From the NCBI GenBank assembly GCA_035529315.1, contig DATKWZ010000047.1, positions 1 through 34,460 on the forward strand: DNA of 34,460 nt. The letters are read 5' to 3'. How positions within the stretch are numbered: the first letter of the stretch is position 1; the number at the start of each line of letters is the position of its first letter. Positions 6,921-16,011 of this stretch are shown one piece after another. Both the position numbers and the translations under genes were made by a program. The notes under the pieces were generated by a model that did no database searches, was not told the DNA's origin, and was given only the letters and a program-made list of their open reading frames with translations. The DNA is from Anaerolineae bacterium. Lineage in GTDB: Bacteria > Desulfobacterota > Desulfobacteria > Desulfobacterales > ETH-SRB1.

Positions 6921-9900
6921 AACTTTTTTTTGACAGCGTCGGCTGAATCCAGCGTAAGGCTGAGCAGAGCAGGTATCAGAAATATAGTAAAAACCGTTGA
7001 AACCAGAAGGCCTCCTGCTACTACACTCCCGAGTCCCCGATAAAACTCAGAGCCGGCACCTGGAAACAAAATCAAAGGAAACATTGCGAATACGGTAGTT
7101 ATACTGCTCATATATATCGGTCTTATACGTGTACGCACAGATTCTACAATTGCATTGCGCGATGTCATATTCCCTTCCCGAATATTATTTAAGGTCTGAT
7201 GGACAATGAGGATAGCATTGTTTACCACAATACCGACCAGCATTACAAAACCGAGCATTGTAATTATGTCGAGCGGTTGATAGGTGATAAAAAGATTTAC
7301 CAGTAAGAGGCCCGCAAACCCGCCGGCTGCTGCCAGAGGCACACTAAACAGAATGATAAAAGGATAGAAAAAATTTTCAAACAGAGCCGACATAAGCAGG
7401 TAGCTGATAATTATCGCAAGGATAAAATTCCACATAAGGGCCTTTCTTGTGCGTGTTAAATCATCGGCAGTGCCTGCGAGATTAATGCTATCGAGGTTGG
7501 AAAGTCTGCCGCCTGCCTTGATCGGCCCGACAACCTTTTCCCTCACAGTTTCCATAGCTGTTTCCAGCGGCATCTCTCTTGGGGGTATAACCATGATTGT
7601 TATAGCCCGCTGTGAGTCTATGTGGTTAATCTGGACAGGCCCTTCTTCAAGGCCTATATCAGCCAGAGATCCTATAATTACCTTTTCCCCTGTGGGAGAC
7701 ATTACCGGCATGCCGGCAATGTCTTGAGTACGCTCAAGCTTTCCACCCTTGTTTTTTACAACCAGGTCTATTTCATCACCGTAAAGGCGGTAATTACTGG
7801 CTTTGGCACCATCCACAAGTACATCTAAAGTTAAGCCGAAATCATAAGTGGTCATTCCGATACGGGTTAACCTGTCCCGGTTCGGAACAAGGCGCATCTC
7901 AGGATTTCCAAGATCCAGGCCGGGTATCGGGCGTATTTGTGCGCCCGGCAGTACCCGGGCTACATTCCCGAATATCTGTTTTCCGAGGTTTATCAGCTGA
8001 GAAAGATCAGGCCCTTTTATTTCTATCTCAATAGATCTTCCTTCGCCTATGCCGCGTGAAAACAGGCCGGGTTGCTGAACAATTGCTATCATGCCCGGAA
8101 TTTTCCCAAGCACACTATATATATAGGGAAGCAGCTCACGGGTCCTTTCCTGAACCTTTGAAATAATCCCCATAAATACATTCTGCCCCCATGCCACATA
8201 GAAAAAATTTTTTAACGGAGGAAGATTAAGCTTCTCTGCAGCCTCACTTTTTCCGTCATGTTCAATTAATGGAAGAATGCCTGCTTCTACAGTTTCCGCT
8301 ATATTTTCGAGTTCACCTAAATTGTATCCAGGTGGCGGCAGAAGAATACCGAACAACATTTCACGATTTCCCTCAGGCAGGTACTCTGTCTTTGGAAGCA
8401 GCGCCCAGGAAATACCTATTGCCAGAAATACCATGAGAACAACCAGGCCCAGGCGGGCTGACACACGTCCGCACATCCAGTACACAAAATTAGTGATAAC
8501 ATTGACAAATCCTCTGGCAATCGCTGAAAAAACCTGGAATTTTTCAGGCGATTGGTCCTCGCGAGCAACTTTTCCAAGTATTTTTGCAGAAAGTGTGGGA
8601 ATGACTGTAATGGAAATAATCAGGCTCAATACAACAGCGCTGCTGACGGCTATCGCAATATCACGAAACAGTTGGCCGGCTTCCTCCTCTATAAAGATGA
8701 TTGGGAAAAAAACAGCAACAGTGGTCAGAGTGCTTGCTAGAACAGCCCCCCACACTTCAATCGTGCCGTCATAGGCAGCCTGTACGCGGGGTTTGCCCAT
8801 CTCTCTGTGGCGAAATATATTTTCAAAAACCACGATTGAGTTATCAACTACCATTCCAACAGCAAAACTCAAACCAGCCAGGCTGACCACATTAATATTT
8901 CTTCCAAAAAGTGTCATGATGAGAAAAGTCCCTATCACGCTTATCGGGATAGCAATCGACACAATAACGGTGCTGGCAAAACTTCTCAAAAACAACAGAA
9001 GAACGATAATCGCAAGGCCGCCGCCTAAAAAAATATTCTTCTTTACTATATTGATGGCGCTGTAGATATAGCCTGTTTCGTCGTATGCCTGAACAATCCC
9101 AAGCCCTCTTTCTTTTAATATGCCGGCATTCAGATCCTTGAGAACTTCCTTAATCTTTTCCATTACAATCAGGACATTGGAACCTGGTTCACGAACAGCG
9201 TTCATGACTATGGTAGGAACGCCTTCATGCCTTACAACCACGTCCATATCTTTATAACCGAGCTGTACTCCGGCAATATCGCCAACAGCCACAGGAATAC
9301 CATTTACCCTTTTTATTATGACTTTTGAGACATCCTCAATGCTTTTATACTCTCCGACCGTACGGGCGATATACCGCCGTTTGCCCTCATCAAAGTTTCC
9401 GGCGCTGATATTATTATTTTCTATATCCAGGGCTCGCATTAGCTCCGGAATAGTTATTTTACGCGCAGCAAGCGCTTCCGGATCAACAATTACCTGAAGC
9501 TCCTGCTCCAGCCCTCCATAAATATTGGCAGATGCCACTCCGGAAATCCTCTCAAGGCGGGGCTTTACATGCTTGTCGATAAAATCGTATTCCTGTTTTA
9601 ATGACCCTTTATATCCATCAAGAGAGCGCAGGATCATCCACGCTATGGCATTTTCATGTCTTCCTCCCGACTTTATTAAGGGCTTTTCAGCATTGTCCGG
9701 ATATTTCTTTACCTGATCCAGCTTGTTGGATACCTTGAGCAAGGCTTCATCCGTATCCGTACCTATCTCGAACATAAGGTTAATATAAGCCATGCCGTCA
9801 CGGCTTTCGCTTTTTATCTCATCGAGCCCCTCTAAGTTTTTGAGCTCTTCTTCCTGAACATCGACGATCTCACGCTCAACTTCCAGAGGACTGGCGCCGT

Positions 9901-10054
9901 TCCATTTGGTTTCAACGGAAATCTCGGGAAGATCAACATTGGGTGTCAGTTGAATAGGTATTCTGAAAAGTGAAATAAGACCGAAGAGTACGAGAAATAT
10001 TACTCCTACAGTAACGGTGACAGGTTTTTTTATGGCAGTATCTATCAGTTTCAT
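6902..10054 (-). CDS. RND-family efflux transporter, inner-membrane pump subunit (HAE/AcrB superfamily)
   Basis: A 1050-residue protein of typical RND length. It has TM1 at about 13-30, a first periplasmic loop starting RIPIQLTPNVDLPEI, a TM2-TM6 bundle (about 340-500), a second large loop and TM8-TM12. TM4 reads AVGMVVDNSIVVFENI, so the acidic pair of AcrB (D407/D408) is D404/N405 here. TM10 reads GIVVNNAILIV, with Asn where AcrB has Lys940. This pattern belongs to a broad RND clade distinct from AcrB; the proton relay must therefore differ. Substrate is unknown: there is no metal-export signature and drugs or lipids are possible. It is translated 15 bases after its membrane-fusion partner. 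The C-terminal four to six residues and stop come from a repeat element. No TolC-like channel gene is in the window. Confidence 0.9.
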   Translation of the reverse strand: MKLIDTAIKKPVTVTVGVIFLVLFGLISLFRIPIQLTPNVDLPEISVETKWNGASPLEVEREIVDVQEEELKNLEGLDEIKSESRDGMAYINLMFEIGTDTDEALLKVSNKLDQVKKYPDNAEKPLIKSGGRHENAIAWMILRSLDGYKGSLKQEYDFIDKHVKPRLERISGVASANIYGGLEQELQVIVDPEALAARKITIPELMRALDIENNNISAGNFDEGKRRYIARTVGEYKSIEDVSKVIIKRVNGIPVAVGDIAGVQLGYKDMDVVVRHEGVPTIVMNAVREPGSNVLIVMEKIKEVLKDLNAGILKERGLGIVQAYDETGYIYSAINIVKKNIFLGGGLAIIVLLLFLRSFASTVIVSIAIPISVIGTFLIMTLFGRNINVVSLAGLSFAVGMVVDNSIVVFENIFRHREMGKPRVQAAYDGTIEVWGAVLASTLTTVAVFFPIIFIEEEAGQLFRDIAIAVSSAVVLSLIISITVIPTLSAKILGKVAREDQSPEKFQVFSAIARGFVNVITNFVYWMCGRVSARLGLVVLMVFLAIGISWALLPKTEYLPEGNREMLFGILLPPPGYNLGELENIAETVEAGILPLIEHDGKSEAAEKLNLPPLKNFFYVAWGQNVFMGIISKVQERTRELLPYIYSVLGKIPGMIAIVQQPGLFSRGIGEGRSIEIEIKGPDLSQLINLGKQIFGNVARVLPGAQIRPIPGLDLGNPEMRLVPNRDRLTRIGMTTYDFGLTLDVLVDGAKASNYRLYGDEIDLVVKNKGGKLERTQDIAGMPVMSPTGEKVIIGSLADIGLEEGPVQINHIDSQRAITIMVIPPREMPLETAMETVREKVVGPIKAGGRLSNLDSINLAGTADDLTRTRKALMWNFILAIIISYLLMSALFENFFYPFIILFSVPLAAAGGFAGLLLVNLFITYQPLDIITMLGFVMLVGIVVNNAILIVHQTLNNIREGNMTSRNAIVESVRTRIRPIYMSSITTVFAMFPLILFPGAGSEFYRGLGSVVAGGLLVSTVFTIFLIPALLSLTLDSADAVKKKFSRIVK

Positions 10055-10069
10055 GGTTTTATACAGGGA

Positions 10070-11164
10070 TTACTCAATCCTTACGTTCTGACCAGGCCTG
10101 AGGCGTTCATTTCCGCGTATCACAACCTGATCTCCGGGTTTTAAATCCCCTTGAACGCCCGCATTTCCATCATAATAGCCGATGACTTTTACATATACAG
10201 GCATGGCTTTTCCCTCTGTTACAGAAAAAATCAGCCTCTTGTTTCCCTCGACAACCACCGCATCTTTTGGTATAAGCAGAACGCTTTCCAGGCCCGGCAG
10301 GTTAAAGGTAACTATTGCCTCCATCCCGCTTTTGATCTTAACATCCGGATTTGGAAGATTTATCCTTACAGGAAAGGTCCTGGAATTTTGGTCCCCTTGA
10401 GGAAGCACTGCATAGATCCTGCCCCAAAGAGGATCGTTTGAGATGCTTTTTACAATTATACCGACCTTGCTTTGAGGAGAAAGCATAACCGCATAACGCT
10501 CAGGCACATCCACACTTATACGAATTTGGTTAAGATCAAGCATGGTAACTACAGGTCCGCCGAAATTAATCCATTCACCAATCTGGGCATATTCCTTGAC
10601 AATAAAGCCTGAAAAAGGAGCAAAAACCTCTTTTTGTTTTATCTCATAACAAAGACGCTCTACTTCTGCCTTGGTTTGCAAAAATTCCTGCAAAATGCTG
10701 TTATGATTATATAGAGCCTCATCATATTGCCTTGCAGCGATACTGTCTGCATCTTTAAGTCTGCTAAACCTTGCAAGCTCCTTTTCGGCATTTTGAAGGT
10801 TTGCTCTGATCTTCTCTCTTGCAGCCATAGCGCCTTTAAGACGAATTTCCGAATCTGTAGATCTTAACCTTGCAAGCAGTTGTCCCTTTTTGACAAAATC
10901 ACCCTCTTTTACAGGATAATACTCCACAACGCCGGATACTTCCGCAGCAACAGTACTGCCGGCTATCGCTTCTGTAGTTCCCACTAAAGATATCTGCTCT
11001 GAAACCATCTTTTTCTGCACAACGGCAACCTGAACCGGAACAGGCGATGAGATTTTATTTTCTCCGGTATCGCCGGCCAGGGCAGTTGAATACGAAATAA
11101 GCAGTGTCGACCATAAGAGCAATAAGAATTTAAAAGAAGAAAACTTAAAATTCACTTTTAGCAT
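10070..11164 (-). CDS. RND efflux periplasmic adaptor (membrane fusion protein, AcrA/HlyD type)
   Basis: A 364-residue adaptor with an N-terminal signal sequence (hydrophobic residues 12-29, ending TALAG). The biotinyl-lipoyl half-motifs are EVSGVVEYYPVKEGDFVKKGQLLARL (about 93-118) and, after the hairpin, VFAPFSGFIVKEYAQIGEWI (about 196-215). A coiled-coil hairpin lies between them (about 120-190). The C-terminal beta-barrel and membrane-proximal domain end GDQVVIRGNERLRPGQNVRIE. It bridges the inner-membrane pump and an outer-membrane channel in the periplasm. The start at ATG 11164 has GGAGGTGG just upstream and overlaps the end of rluD by 20 bases, implying translational coupling. Lack of a lipobox cysteine near the signal-peptide end suggests it is not a lipoprotein. 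Confidence 0.9.
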   Translation of the reverse strand: MLKVNFKFSSFKFLLLLWSTLLISYSTALAGDTGENKISSPVPVQVAVVQKKMVSEQISLVGTTEAIAGSTVAAEVSGVVEYYPVKEGDFVKKGQLLARLRSTDSEIRLKGAMAAREKIRANLQNAEKELARFSRLKDADSIAARQYDEALYNHNSILQEFLQTKAEVERLCYEIKQKEVFAPFSGFIVKEYAQIGEWINFGGPVVTMLDLNQIRISVDVPERYAVMLSPQSKVGIIVKSISNDPLWGRIYAVLPQGDQNSRTFPVRINLPNPDVKIKSGMEAIVTFNLPGLESVLLIPKDAVVVEGNKRLIFSVTEGKAMPVYVKVIGYYDGNAGVQGDLKPGDQVVIRGNERLRPGQNVRIE

Positions 11165-12140
11165 TAACCACCTCCGGTTGCTGCGATAGCCGCAAGGCTT
11201 TTATCAGTTCTTTCATATCCTGCGGGACAGGCGCCTCAAAGGACATACTGATTTTTGTAACAGGATGAGTGAATTCAATTTGCCATGCATGAAGCATTTG
11301 TCTTGGAGCTTTAATGTTTTTCAATGTTTTGCGACCACAATAAACGGAATCGCCCAAAACAGGATGGTTGATTGCATTGCAATGAACTCGAATCTGGTGT
11401 GTGCGTCCTGTTTTTAAATTAATCTCAAGCAATGTTGCCTTACAAAAACGCTCCATGACCTTCCATGATGTTTCGGCGGAACGCGTTTTTCGACTTATTG
11501 TTGACATCTTCTTCCTGTTAATGGGATGTCTGCCGATCGGAAGTGAAATTGCGCCTGAATCAGATCCTGTTTTGCCGCGAACAATTGCCAGGTACCTTTT
11601 TTTAATCTTTCTTGATTTAAATTGCAATGCCAGATTATTATGAGCGACCTCGTTTTTTGCGACAACCAGTACCCCTGATGTATTCTTGTCAAGCCTGTGT
11701 ACAATTCCATGCCTTAGTTTTTCTCCCATCTCTTTAAGGCCGGGGCAATGATAAAGAAGTCCATTTACCAGAGTTCCTCTATGGTGGCCGGGCGCTGGAT
11801 GAACAACGAGTCCGGGCTGCTTGTTAATCACCACAAGATGCTCATCTTCATATATAATATCGATTTCAACAGGTTCGGGTTCAAACAAAACCGGTTTGGG
11901 AGACGGAATAAGACCGCATATTTCATCACCTTCCCTTACATGGTATCCCGGCTTTTTTAGCGTTCCATGAACAAGTATCTTCCCATTGCGGATCAAATTT
12001 GCAGAAAAAGAGCGTGAACAATCGGAAATGCAGGATGCAACAACCATATCAAGCCGTTTGCCGGCATCGTGTTCATTAACAAGGATTGTAAAGCATTTCT
12101 GCCTGGGGTGATTATGAGGGGAATATTTATTCTGGCTCAT
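11145..12140 (-). CDS. rluD: 23S rRNA pseudouridine synthase RluD family
   Basis: A 331-residue pseudouridine synthase. Residues about 17-80 form an S4 RNA-binding domain (RLDMVVASCISDCSRSFSANLIRNGKI). The catalytic core carries HRLDKNTSGVLVVAK with nucleophile Asp151, and GRTHQIRVH downstream. The family isomerises uridines in helix 69 of 23S rRNA (RluD) or equivalent sites. I start at ATG 12140: a TTG one codon upstream gives a longer frame but is less likely. The first codons overlap the last 14 bases of carD, and the last 20 bases overlap the adaptor gene, so carD-rluD-adaptor-pump read as one coupled unit. Paralogues RluA/RluC cannot be fully excluded, but the N-terminal S4 domain and length favour RluD. 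Confidence 0.88.
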   Translation of the reverse strand: MSQNKYSPHNHPRQKCFTILVNEHDAGKRLDMVVASCISDCSRSFSANLIRNGKILVHGTLKKPGYHVREGDEICGLIPSPKPVLFEPEPVEIDIIYEDEHLVVINKQPGLVVHPAPGHHRGTLVNGLLYHCPGLKEMGEKLRHGIVHRLDKNTSGVLVVAKNEVAHNNLALQFKSRKIKKRYLAIVRGKTGSDSGAISLPIGRHPINRKKMSTISRKTRSAETSWKVMERFCKATLLEINLKTGRTHQIRVHCNAINHPVLGDSVYCGRKTLKNIKAPRQMLHAWQIEFTHPVTKISMSFEAPVPQDMKELIKALRLSQQPEVVNAKSEF

Positions 12141-12660
12141 CAAATAGAGACTCTATCTTTGACATCATAGTCTCTTCGTTAGTGTTTGCGGCGATCGAAA
12201 GTTCACTTACCAGCAGGTTTGTTGCGGTATCAAAAAGCTTGCGTTCCCCAAAGGACAGATCTTTTGTTATTTTAATAAAATAAAGATCTCTAAACACTTC
12301 CGCCACGTCATAAATAGATCCGGTTTTAATTTTGTCCATATACTCCCTGTATCGCCGGTTCCAGGTCTGGTTGTTAATCAGCGAGTCTTGATTCCGCCTA
12401 ATAACATCATATACCTTTGAAATTTCATGTTTACTGATAATATCTCTTAACCTGACGGATTCTACATTCCAGGTAGGGATCATGATAAGCATATTGTTTT
12501 CAACCACCTTCATGATGTAGAAATCATGTGTTTCATCGTTTACCACTCTGCTTTCGATTGCTTCAATACGGCCGACTCCGTGTGCAGGGTAAACCGCAAG
12601 GTCACCAACTTTAAATTTGCGAACTTTCTTGTCTTTTATGTCATCTATTTTTTTTTGCAT
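12127..12660 (-). CDS. carD: CarD-family transcriptional regulator
   Basis: A 177-residue protein from ATG 12660 (MQKKIDDIKDKKVRKFKVGD). The CarD/TRCF RNA-polymerase-interaction domain occupies the N-terminal 60 residues (KVGDLAVYPAHGVGRIEAIE, then a beta strand set ending MLIMIPTWN). The helical DNA-binding part follows (RRYREYMDKIKTGS, VAEVFRDLYF, LSFGERKLFDTA). CarD binds the RNA polymerase beta subunit and stabilises open complexes at rRNA and other promoters. The frame stays open 99 bases further upstream. That extension would give an odd hydrophobic N-terminus, and it spans a good promoter, so I reject it. A second ATG at 12681 is possible. Neither start has a strong Shine-Dalgarno sequence; GAGA lies just before 12660. 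Confidence 0.88.
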   Translation of the reverse strand: MQKKIDDIKDKKVRKFKVGDLAVYPAHGVGRIEAIESRVVNDETHDFYIMKVVENNMLIMIPTWNVESVRLRDIISKHEISKVYDVIRRNQDSLINNQTWNRRYREYMDKIKTGSIYDVAEVFRDLYFIKITKDLSFGERKLFDTATNLLVSELSIAANTNEETMMSKIESLFDEPE

Positions 12661-12697
12661 TTTCTCGTATCTTTGATACATTAATATTTTTGTCTTA

Positions 12698-12726
12698 TAT
12701 ATAACATTGATCAATTTAATAATCAA
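12698..12726 (-). promoter_or_regulatory. Probable sigma-70 promoter of carD
   Basis: On the minus strand TTGATT (12726 to 12721) and TATATA (12703 to 12698) are separated by exactly 17 bases. Predicted transcription start is near 12691, about 30 bases before the chosen carD ATG. A small palindrome GTATC-AAA-GATAC (12678-12666) lies in the leader. Confidence 0.5.
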
Positions 12727-12765
12727 CAAAGAAAGGATCGACGTTTTAAACTCCGACACTTATAT

Positions 12766-13377
12766 TTATTTTAAATCAAGCAAGATTTTTTTGTTGTTAA
12801 AACAGTTCATTGCATGTTTTATACCTTTGCAAAGGATCGTTATTATTGCATCCTGAGCTTTTGTGATTACCTGATCCAGATTCTTTTTTTCATTATAACT
12901 GAATTCACTTAGGACGTAATCGGTAATATCAATATCCTTTCTCGAAAATACGGCGCTGCGTCCAATGCCGATACGAAGACGTGGAAAATCGTTGGACCCT
13001 AAAAATTCAATTAATGACTCTACGCCGTTGTGCCCCCCTGACCCTCCTTTTTCTTTTATTCGCAATGTCCCAAAGGCAAGGTCAATATCGTCATGAACAA
13101 CCAGAATATCCTTACAGGAAATCTTAAAATATTCTTTTATTTTATGAATAGGGGGGCCGCTTCTGTTCATAAAGCCCATGGGCTTAGCGAGGATAACATC
13201 GAGGTCTTCAATAATGCCGCGGCCAAGCAGTGAATCAAACTTTTTTTTGCCGACCGGGATAGAAAAGGAATCCGCAATCTTATCAAGAACCATAAATCCG
13301 GAATTATGACGGGTCGCTGCATATGTTTTGCCCGGATTTCCCAGCCCGACTACAAGGAATACTTTCTTTTGGGGCAT
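12766..13377 (-). CDS. pth: Peptidyl-tRNA hydrolase
   Basis: A 203-residue cytoplasmic enzyme that releases peptides from stalled peptidyl-tRNA. The N-terminus VVGLGNPGKTYAATRHNSGF includes the conserved Asn14 and catalytic His24. VVHDDIDLAFGTLRIKEKGG contains the catalytic-site Asp and substrate loop, followed by GGHNGVESLIEFLG and FPRLRIGIGR. All family landmarks are present and the length is near the usual 190-200. It begins two bases after the stop of the L25 gene, an arrangement conserved in many bacteria (prs-rplY-pth), so it is probably translated by coupling. A Lys-rich tail of about ten residues is the only unusual part. Confidence 0.95.
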   Translation of the reverse strand: MPQKKVFLVVGLGNPGKTYAATRHNSGFMVLDKIADSFSIPVGKKKFDSLLGRGIIEDLDVILAKPMGFMNRSGPPIHKIKEYFKISCKDILVVHDDIDLAFGTLRIKEKGGSGGHNGVESLIEFLGSNDFPRLRIGIGRSAVFSRKDIDITDYVLSEFSYNEKKNLDQVITKAQDAIITILCKGIKHAMNCFNNKKILLDLK

Positions 13378-13379
13378 GT

Positions 13380-14033
13380 TTAACTTTCAGCCTTAGATAC
13401 CTCTTTTTCGGCAGCAGCCTTTTCAGCTTCGATTTCTTGTTCGGCTTCTTCAGGCACAGCTTCTTCTACAGCCTTTGGACTGATTATTGTTAGTACTGTA
13501 AAATTAACATCTGCAGGGATCTCAATGTTATCTTTCAGAGGAATACTTTTAACATGCACGGAATCACCAATATCAAGGTCGGTAATATCGATTTCAAAGG
13601 ATTTTGGAATTTCCAATGGCAGGCATAATACCTCCAGTTCACGTCTTATGATCTGCAACATGCCTCCCAGCTCAACACCCTTTGATTTTCCCTTGGTTAC
13701 AACAGGTACCCTGACCTTTATCTTGCGATTCATATCAATTTCATAAAAATCCACATGAAGAATATTCCGTCCAGCAGGATGCCTTTGCAATTCCTTGATA
13801 ATGGCTGGTTTGGTGTATGTTTCATGGTCTTGAACTACAAGATTTAATAGAGCCTGATTGTTCCTGGTTTTTTTGAGAGCCAGTTCAAGATCGTTAAGAT
13901 AAACTGAAAGCAAGACGCTTTTTTGACCGCGGCCATAAAGCACCGCAGGTATCTGTTTTTGGCGCCGAAGAGCGCGGGCCTGGCTATTTCCGACAGATGT
14001 CCTGATATTTGTTTTAAGTTCAATTAATTCCAA
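13380..14033 (-). CDS. rplY: 50S ribosomal protein L25, long CTC/TL5 form
   Basis: A 217-residue protein that binds 5S rRNA. The N-terminal L25 domain (about 1-90) starts MELIELKTNIRTSVGNSQARALRRQKQIPAVLYGRG. The C-terminal TL5 beta domain (about 95-190) contains KVRVPVVTKGKSKGVELGG and the family hallmark GDSVHVKSIPL. It is followed by an acidic Ala/Glu-rich tail (VEEAVPEEAEQEIEAEK), common in the CTC form. The start codon is TTG at 14033, set by a perfect AAGGAGG (14045 to 14039) five bases upstream; no ATG fits. It lies between prs and pth, the classic order. Confidence 0.95.
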   Translation of the reverse strand: MELIELKTNIRTSVGNSQARALRRQKQIPAVLYGRGQKSVLLSVYLNDLELALKKTRNNQALLNLVVQDHETYTKPAIIKELQRHPAGRNILHVDFYEIDMNRKIKVRVPVVTKGKSKGVELGGMLQIIRRELEVLCLPLEIPKSFEIDITDLDIGDSVHVKSIPLKDNIEIPADVNFTVLTIISPKAVEEAVPEEAEQEIEAEKAAAEKEVSKAES

Positions 14034-14060
14034 AAAAACCTCCTTAAAAATCAGTAGTTA

Positions 14061-14999
14061 TTATACAAAAAGAGAGTTAACCGAATCACCTTTATAGCTT
14101 CGAATTATCGCTTCTCCAAATAATTGTGAAATAGAAAGCACCTTTATTTTATTACATGCCTTAGCCTTGTCGTTTAATGGTATTGTATCTGTCACAATAA
14201 GGCTTTTTAAAGCAGATTTCATGATCCGGTCGATTGCAGGACCGGATAGCACCGCATGTGAGCAGCAGGCGTGGATCTCATTTGCTCCGTTTTCAGCAAT
14301 AGCATCCGCTGCCTCGGTTAAGGTGCCTGACGTGTCAACCATATCGTCAAGAATAATTGCCGTCTTTTTAGCGACATCTCCTATTACTGCCATGGCCCTG
14401 GCTTTATTGGGAGCCTCTCTGCGCTTATCAATGACGGCAAGATCGGCATGCAGGCGTTTTGCAAACGCTCTCGCCCTTTCAGCCCCACCCGCGTCCGGAG
14501 AAACAATGACAAGATTATTTTTAAAATTGGCTTTAATATAATCAAGAATAACAGGGGCGGCAAAAAGATTATCCACAGGAATGTTGAAAAAACCCTGGAT
14601 CTGAACAGCGTGTAAATCCATTGTAATTATCCTGTTTGTACCGGCAACCGTCAAAAGATCGGCAACAAGTTTTGCGCTGATGGGAACACGTGGTGCTACC
14701 TTTTTATCCTGGCGCGCATAGCCGTAATATGGTATTACCGCAGTTATTCTTTTGGCCGAAGAACGCTTAAAGGCATCGATCATTAGAAGCATCTCAACAA
14801 GGTTATCGTTTACAGGCGAACATGTTGACTGAATCAGAAAAACATCCTTTGATCTTACATTTTCATCAACTTCAATCTGTATCTCTCCATCGCTAAACCT
14901 GCTTACCTTGGCTCCACCAAGAGGAACATTAAGGTAATCGCATATTTTCCTTGCAAGAGCTGGATTTGAATTTCCTGTAAATAGTGCAAAATCTTTCAT
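14061..14999 (-). CDS. prs: Ribose-phosphate pyrophosphokinase
   Basis: A 312-residue enzyme that makes PRPP from ribose 5-phosphate and ATP for nucleotide, histidine and tryptophan synthesis. Visible landmarks are LFTGNSNPALARKI at the start, the ATP-flap region YYGYARQDKK, the divalent-cation site DLHAVQIQGFFNIP, the flexible loop VVSPDAGGAERARAFAKRL-like segment, and the PRPP-binding loop ILDDMVDTSGTL. Length matches the class I enzyme. The tRNA-Gln gene lies just upstream and the L25 gene 27 bases downstream, a conserved translation/nucleotide neighbourhood. The ribosome binding site is weak. Confidence 0.96.
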   Translation of the reverse strand: MKDFALFTGNSNPALARKICDYLNVPLGGAKVSRFSDGEIQIEVDENVRSKDVFLIQSTCSPVNDNLVEMLLMIDAFKRSSAKRITAVIPYYGYARQDKKVAPRVPISAKLVADLLTVAGTNRIITMDLHAVQIQGFFNIPVDNLFAAPVILDYIKANFKNNLVIVSPDAGGAERARAFAKRLHADLAVIDKRREAPNKARAMAVIGDVAKKTAIILDDMVDTSGTLTEAADAIAENGANEIHACCSHAVLSGPAIDRIMKSALKSLIVTDTIPLNDKAKACNKIKVLSISQLFGEAIIRSYKGDSVNSLFV

Positions 15000-15030
15000 T
15001 TTATCTACCGTCTCAAAAGGTCTTAAATTT

Positions 15031-15105
15031 TGGCTGGGGCGGGAGGATTCGAACCTCCGAATGCAGGAACCAAAGTCCTGTGTCTTACCGCTTGACGACG
15101 CCCCA
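15031..15105 (-). tRNA. tRNA-Gln (anticodon TTG)
   Basis: A complete 75-base cloverleaf including encoded CCA. The acceptor arms TGGGGCG (15105 to 15099) and CGCCCCA (15041 to 15035) pair over seven bases. The anticodon stem CAGGA/TCCTG closes loop CTTTGGT, with anticodon TTG at 15073-15071. The T arm is GGAGG-TTCGAAT-CCTCC, with the invariant TTCGA. It sits between ispE and prs, a location shared by many proteobacteria. Confidence 0.96.
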
Positions 15106-15116
15106 AGAATGGTCGA

Positions 15117-15956
15117 CTAAACCAGTATTTCAGCCTGAAACAGCCCCCAGTCATGTTTGTTTAAAATAGCATTATAGGCAATTAGAGCTTTGTTAAAATC
15201 AGGAAAGATGCCGAATACGGCCGGACCACTTCCTGACATTAGAGCGCCTGTTGCTCCGTAGCTTAAAAGAGCCTCTTTTGCCCTATTAACATCAGGACAT
15301 ATTGATGCGGCTACATTTTTAAGATCATTGCACAAATGTTTTTTAATATCAAATATCTTTTTTTTAAAAACTGTATTCCTAAGCTTTTTGTCGCATTCTG
15401 TCAATTCTAAATTAAGGTTTTCATATATCTCTTTTGTTGAAACAGCAAATTTTGGGCAAACCAACAATATTTGAAACGGTTTCAATCCTTCATAAGCTTC
15501 CATTTTTTCGCCGATACCTGAGACTATCGCAGGTTTCCTGAAAATAAAAAACGGGATATCTGTCCCGATTGAAAGTCCTATAGACATTAGCTTGTCTTGG
15601 GGGAGAGGTCGGCCGTAGTAGCGGTTTAAACCTAAAAGAACACTGGCCGCATTACTGCTTCCACCGCCAAGACCGGCTGCGACAGGTATCTTTTTTTCAA
15701 TCCCTATTTTCACACCTTCGTTCTTATGGATGGTCTTGAAAAAAAGATTTGCTGCTTTTACGGCAAGATTGCTTTCATCTTCAGGCACTTCCGGGTTATC
15801 GCAGGATACAGTTGTATGTTTTGTGCCGAAAGAGAGTGAAACCGTGTCATAAAGACTTATACAGCACATAAGCGTAAACAGATCGTGATAGCCGTTTTGC
15901 CTTTTTCCCATTATGTGCAAAAAAAGATTAATCTTTGCCGGAGAAAGAAGTTTCAT
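15117..15956 (-). CDS. ispE: 4-diphosphocytidyl-2-C-methyl-D-erythritol kinase
   Basis: A 279-residue GHMP kinase of the MEP isoprenoid pathway. It phosphorylates CDP-methylerythritol at the 2-hydroxyl. The N-terminus SPAKINLFLHIMGKRQNGYHDL carries the substrate-binding Lys and His. The ATP loop is PVAAGLGGGSSNAASVLLGLN. IGTDIPFFI includes the catalytic Asp, and the third GHMP motif is LMSGSGPAVFGIF. Length is standard. The gene ends 12 bases before the tRNA-Gln 5' end, and its TAG stop lies in TAGTCGACC, a string like the repeat cores of this window. The ribosome binding site upstream of ATG 15956 is weak. Confidence 0.95.
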   Translation of the reverse strand: MKLLSPAKINLFLHIMGKRQNGYHDLFTLMCCISLYDTVSLSFGTKHTTVSCDNPEVPEDESNLAVKAANLFFKTIHKNEGVKIGIEKKIPVAAGLGGGSSNAASVLLGLNRYYGRPLPQDKLMSIGLSIGTDIPFFIFRKPAIVSGIGEKMEAYEGLKPFQILLVCPKFAVSTKEIYENLNLELTECDKKLRNTVFKKKIFDIKKHLCNDLKNVAASICPDVNRAKEALLSYGATGALMSGSGPAVFGIFPDFNKALIAYNAILNKHDWGLFQAEILV

Positions 15957-16011
15957 GAGCTGTTTTCTTTATCAATTCTAATCTTAGCGTCCTTTGTGAT
16001 TTAATTTCCCC

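Noticed and set aside
12661..12759. Longer N-terminus for CarD
   Set aside because: It would be a hydrophobic 33-residue addition unlike CarD proteins, and a good promoter lies inside it.
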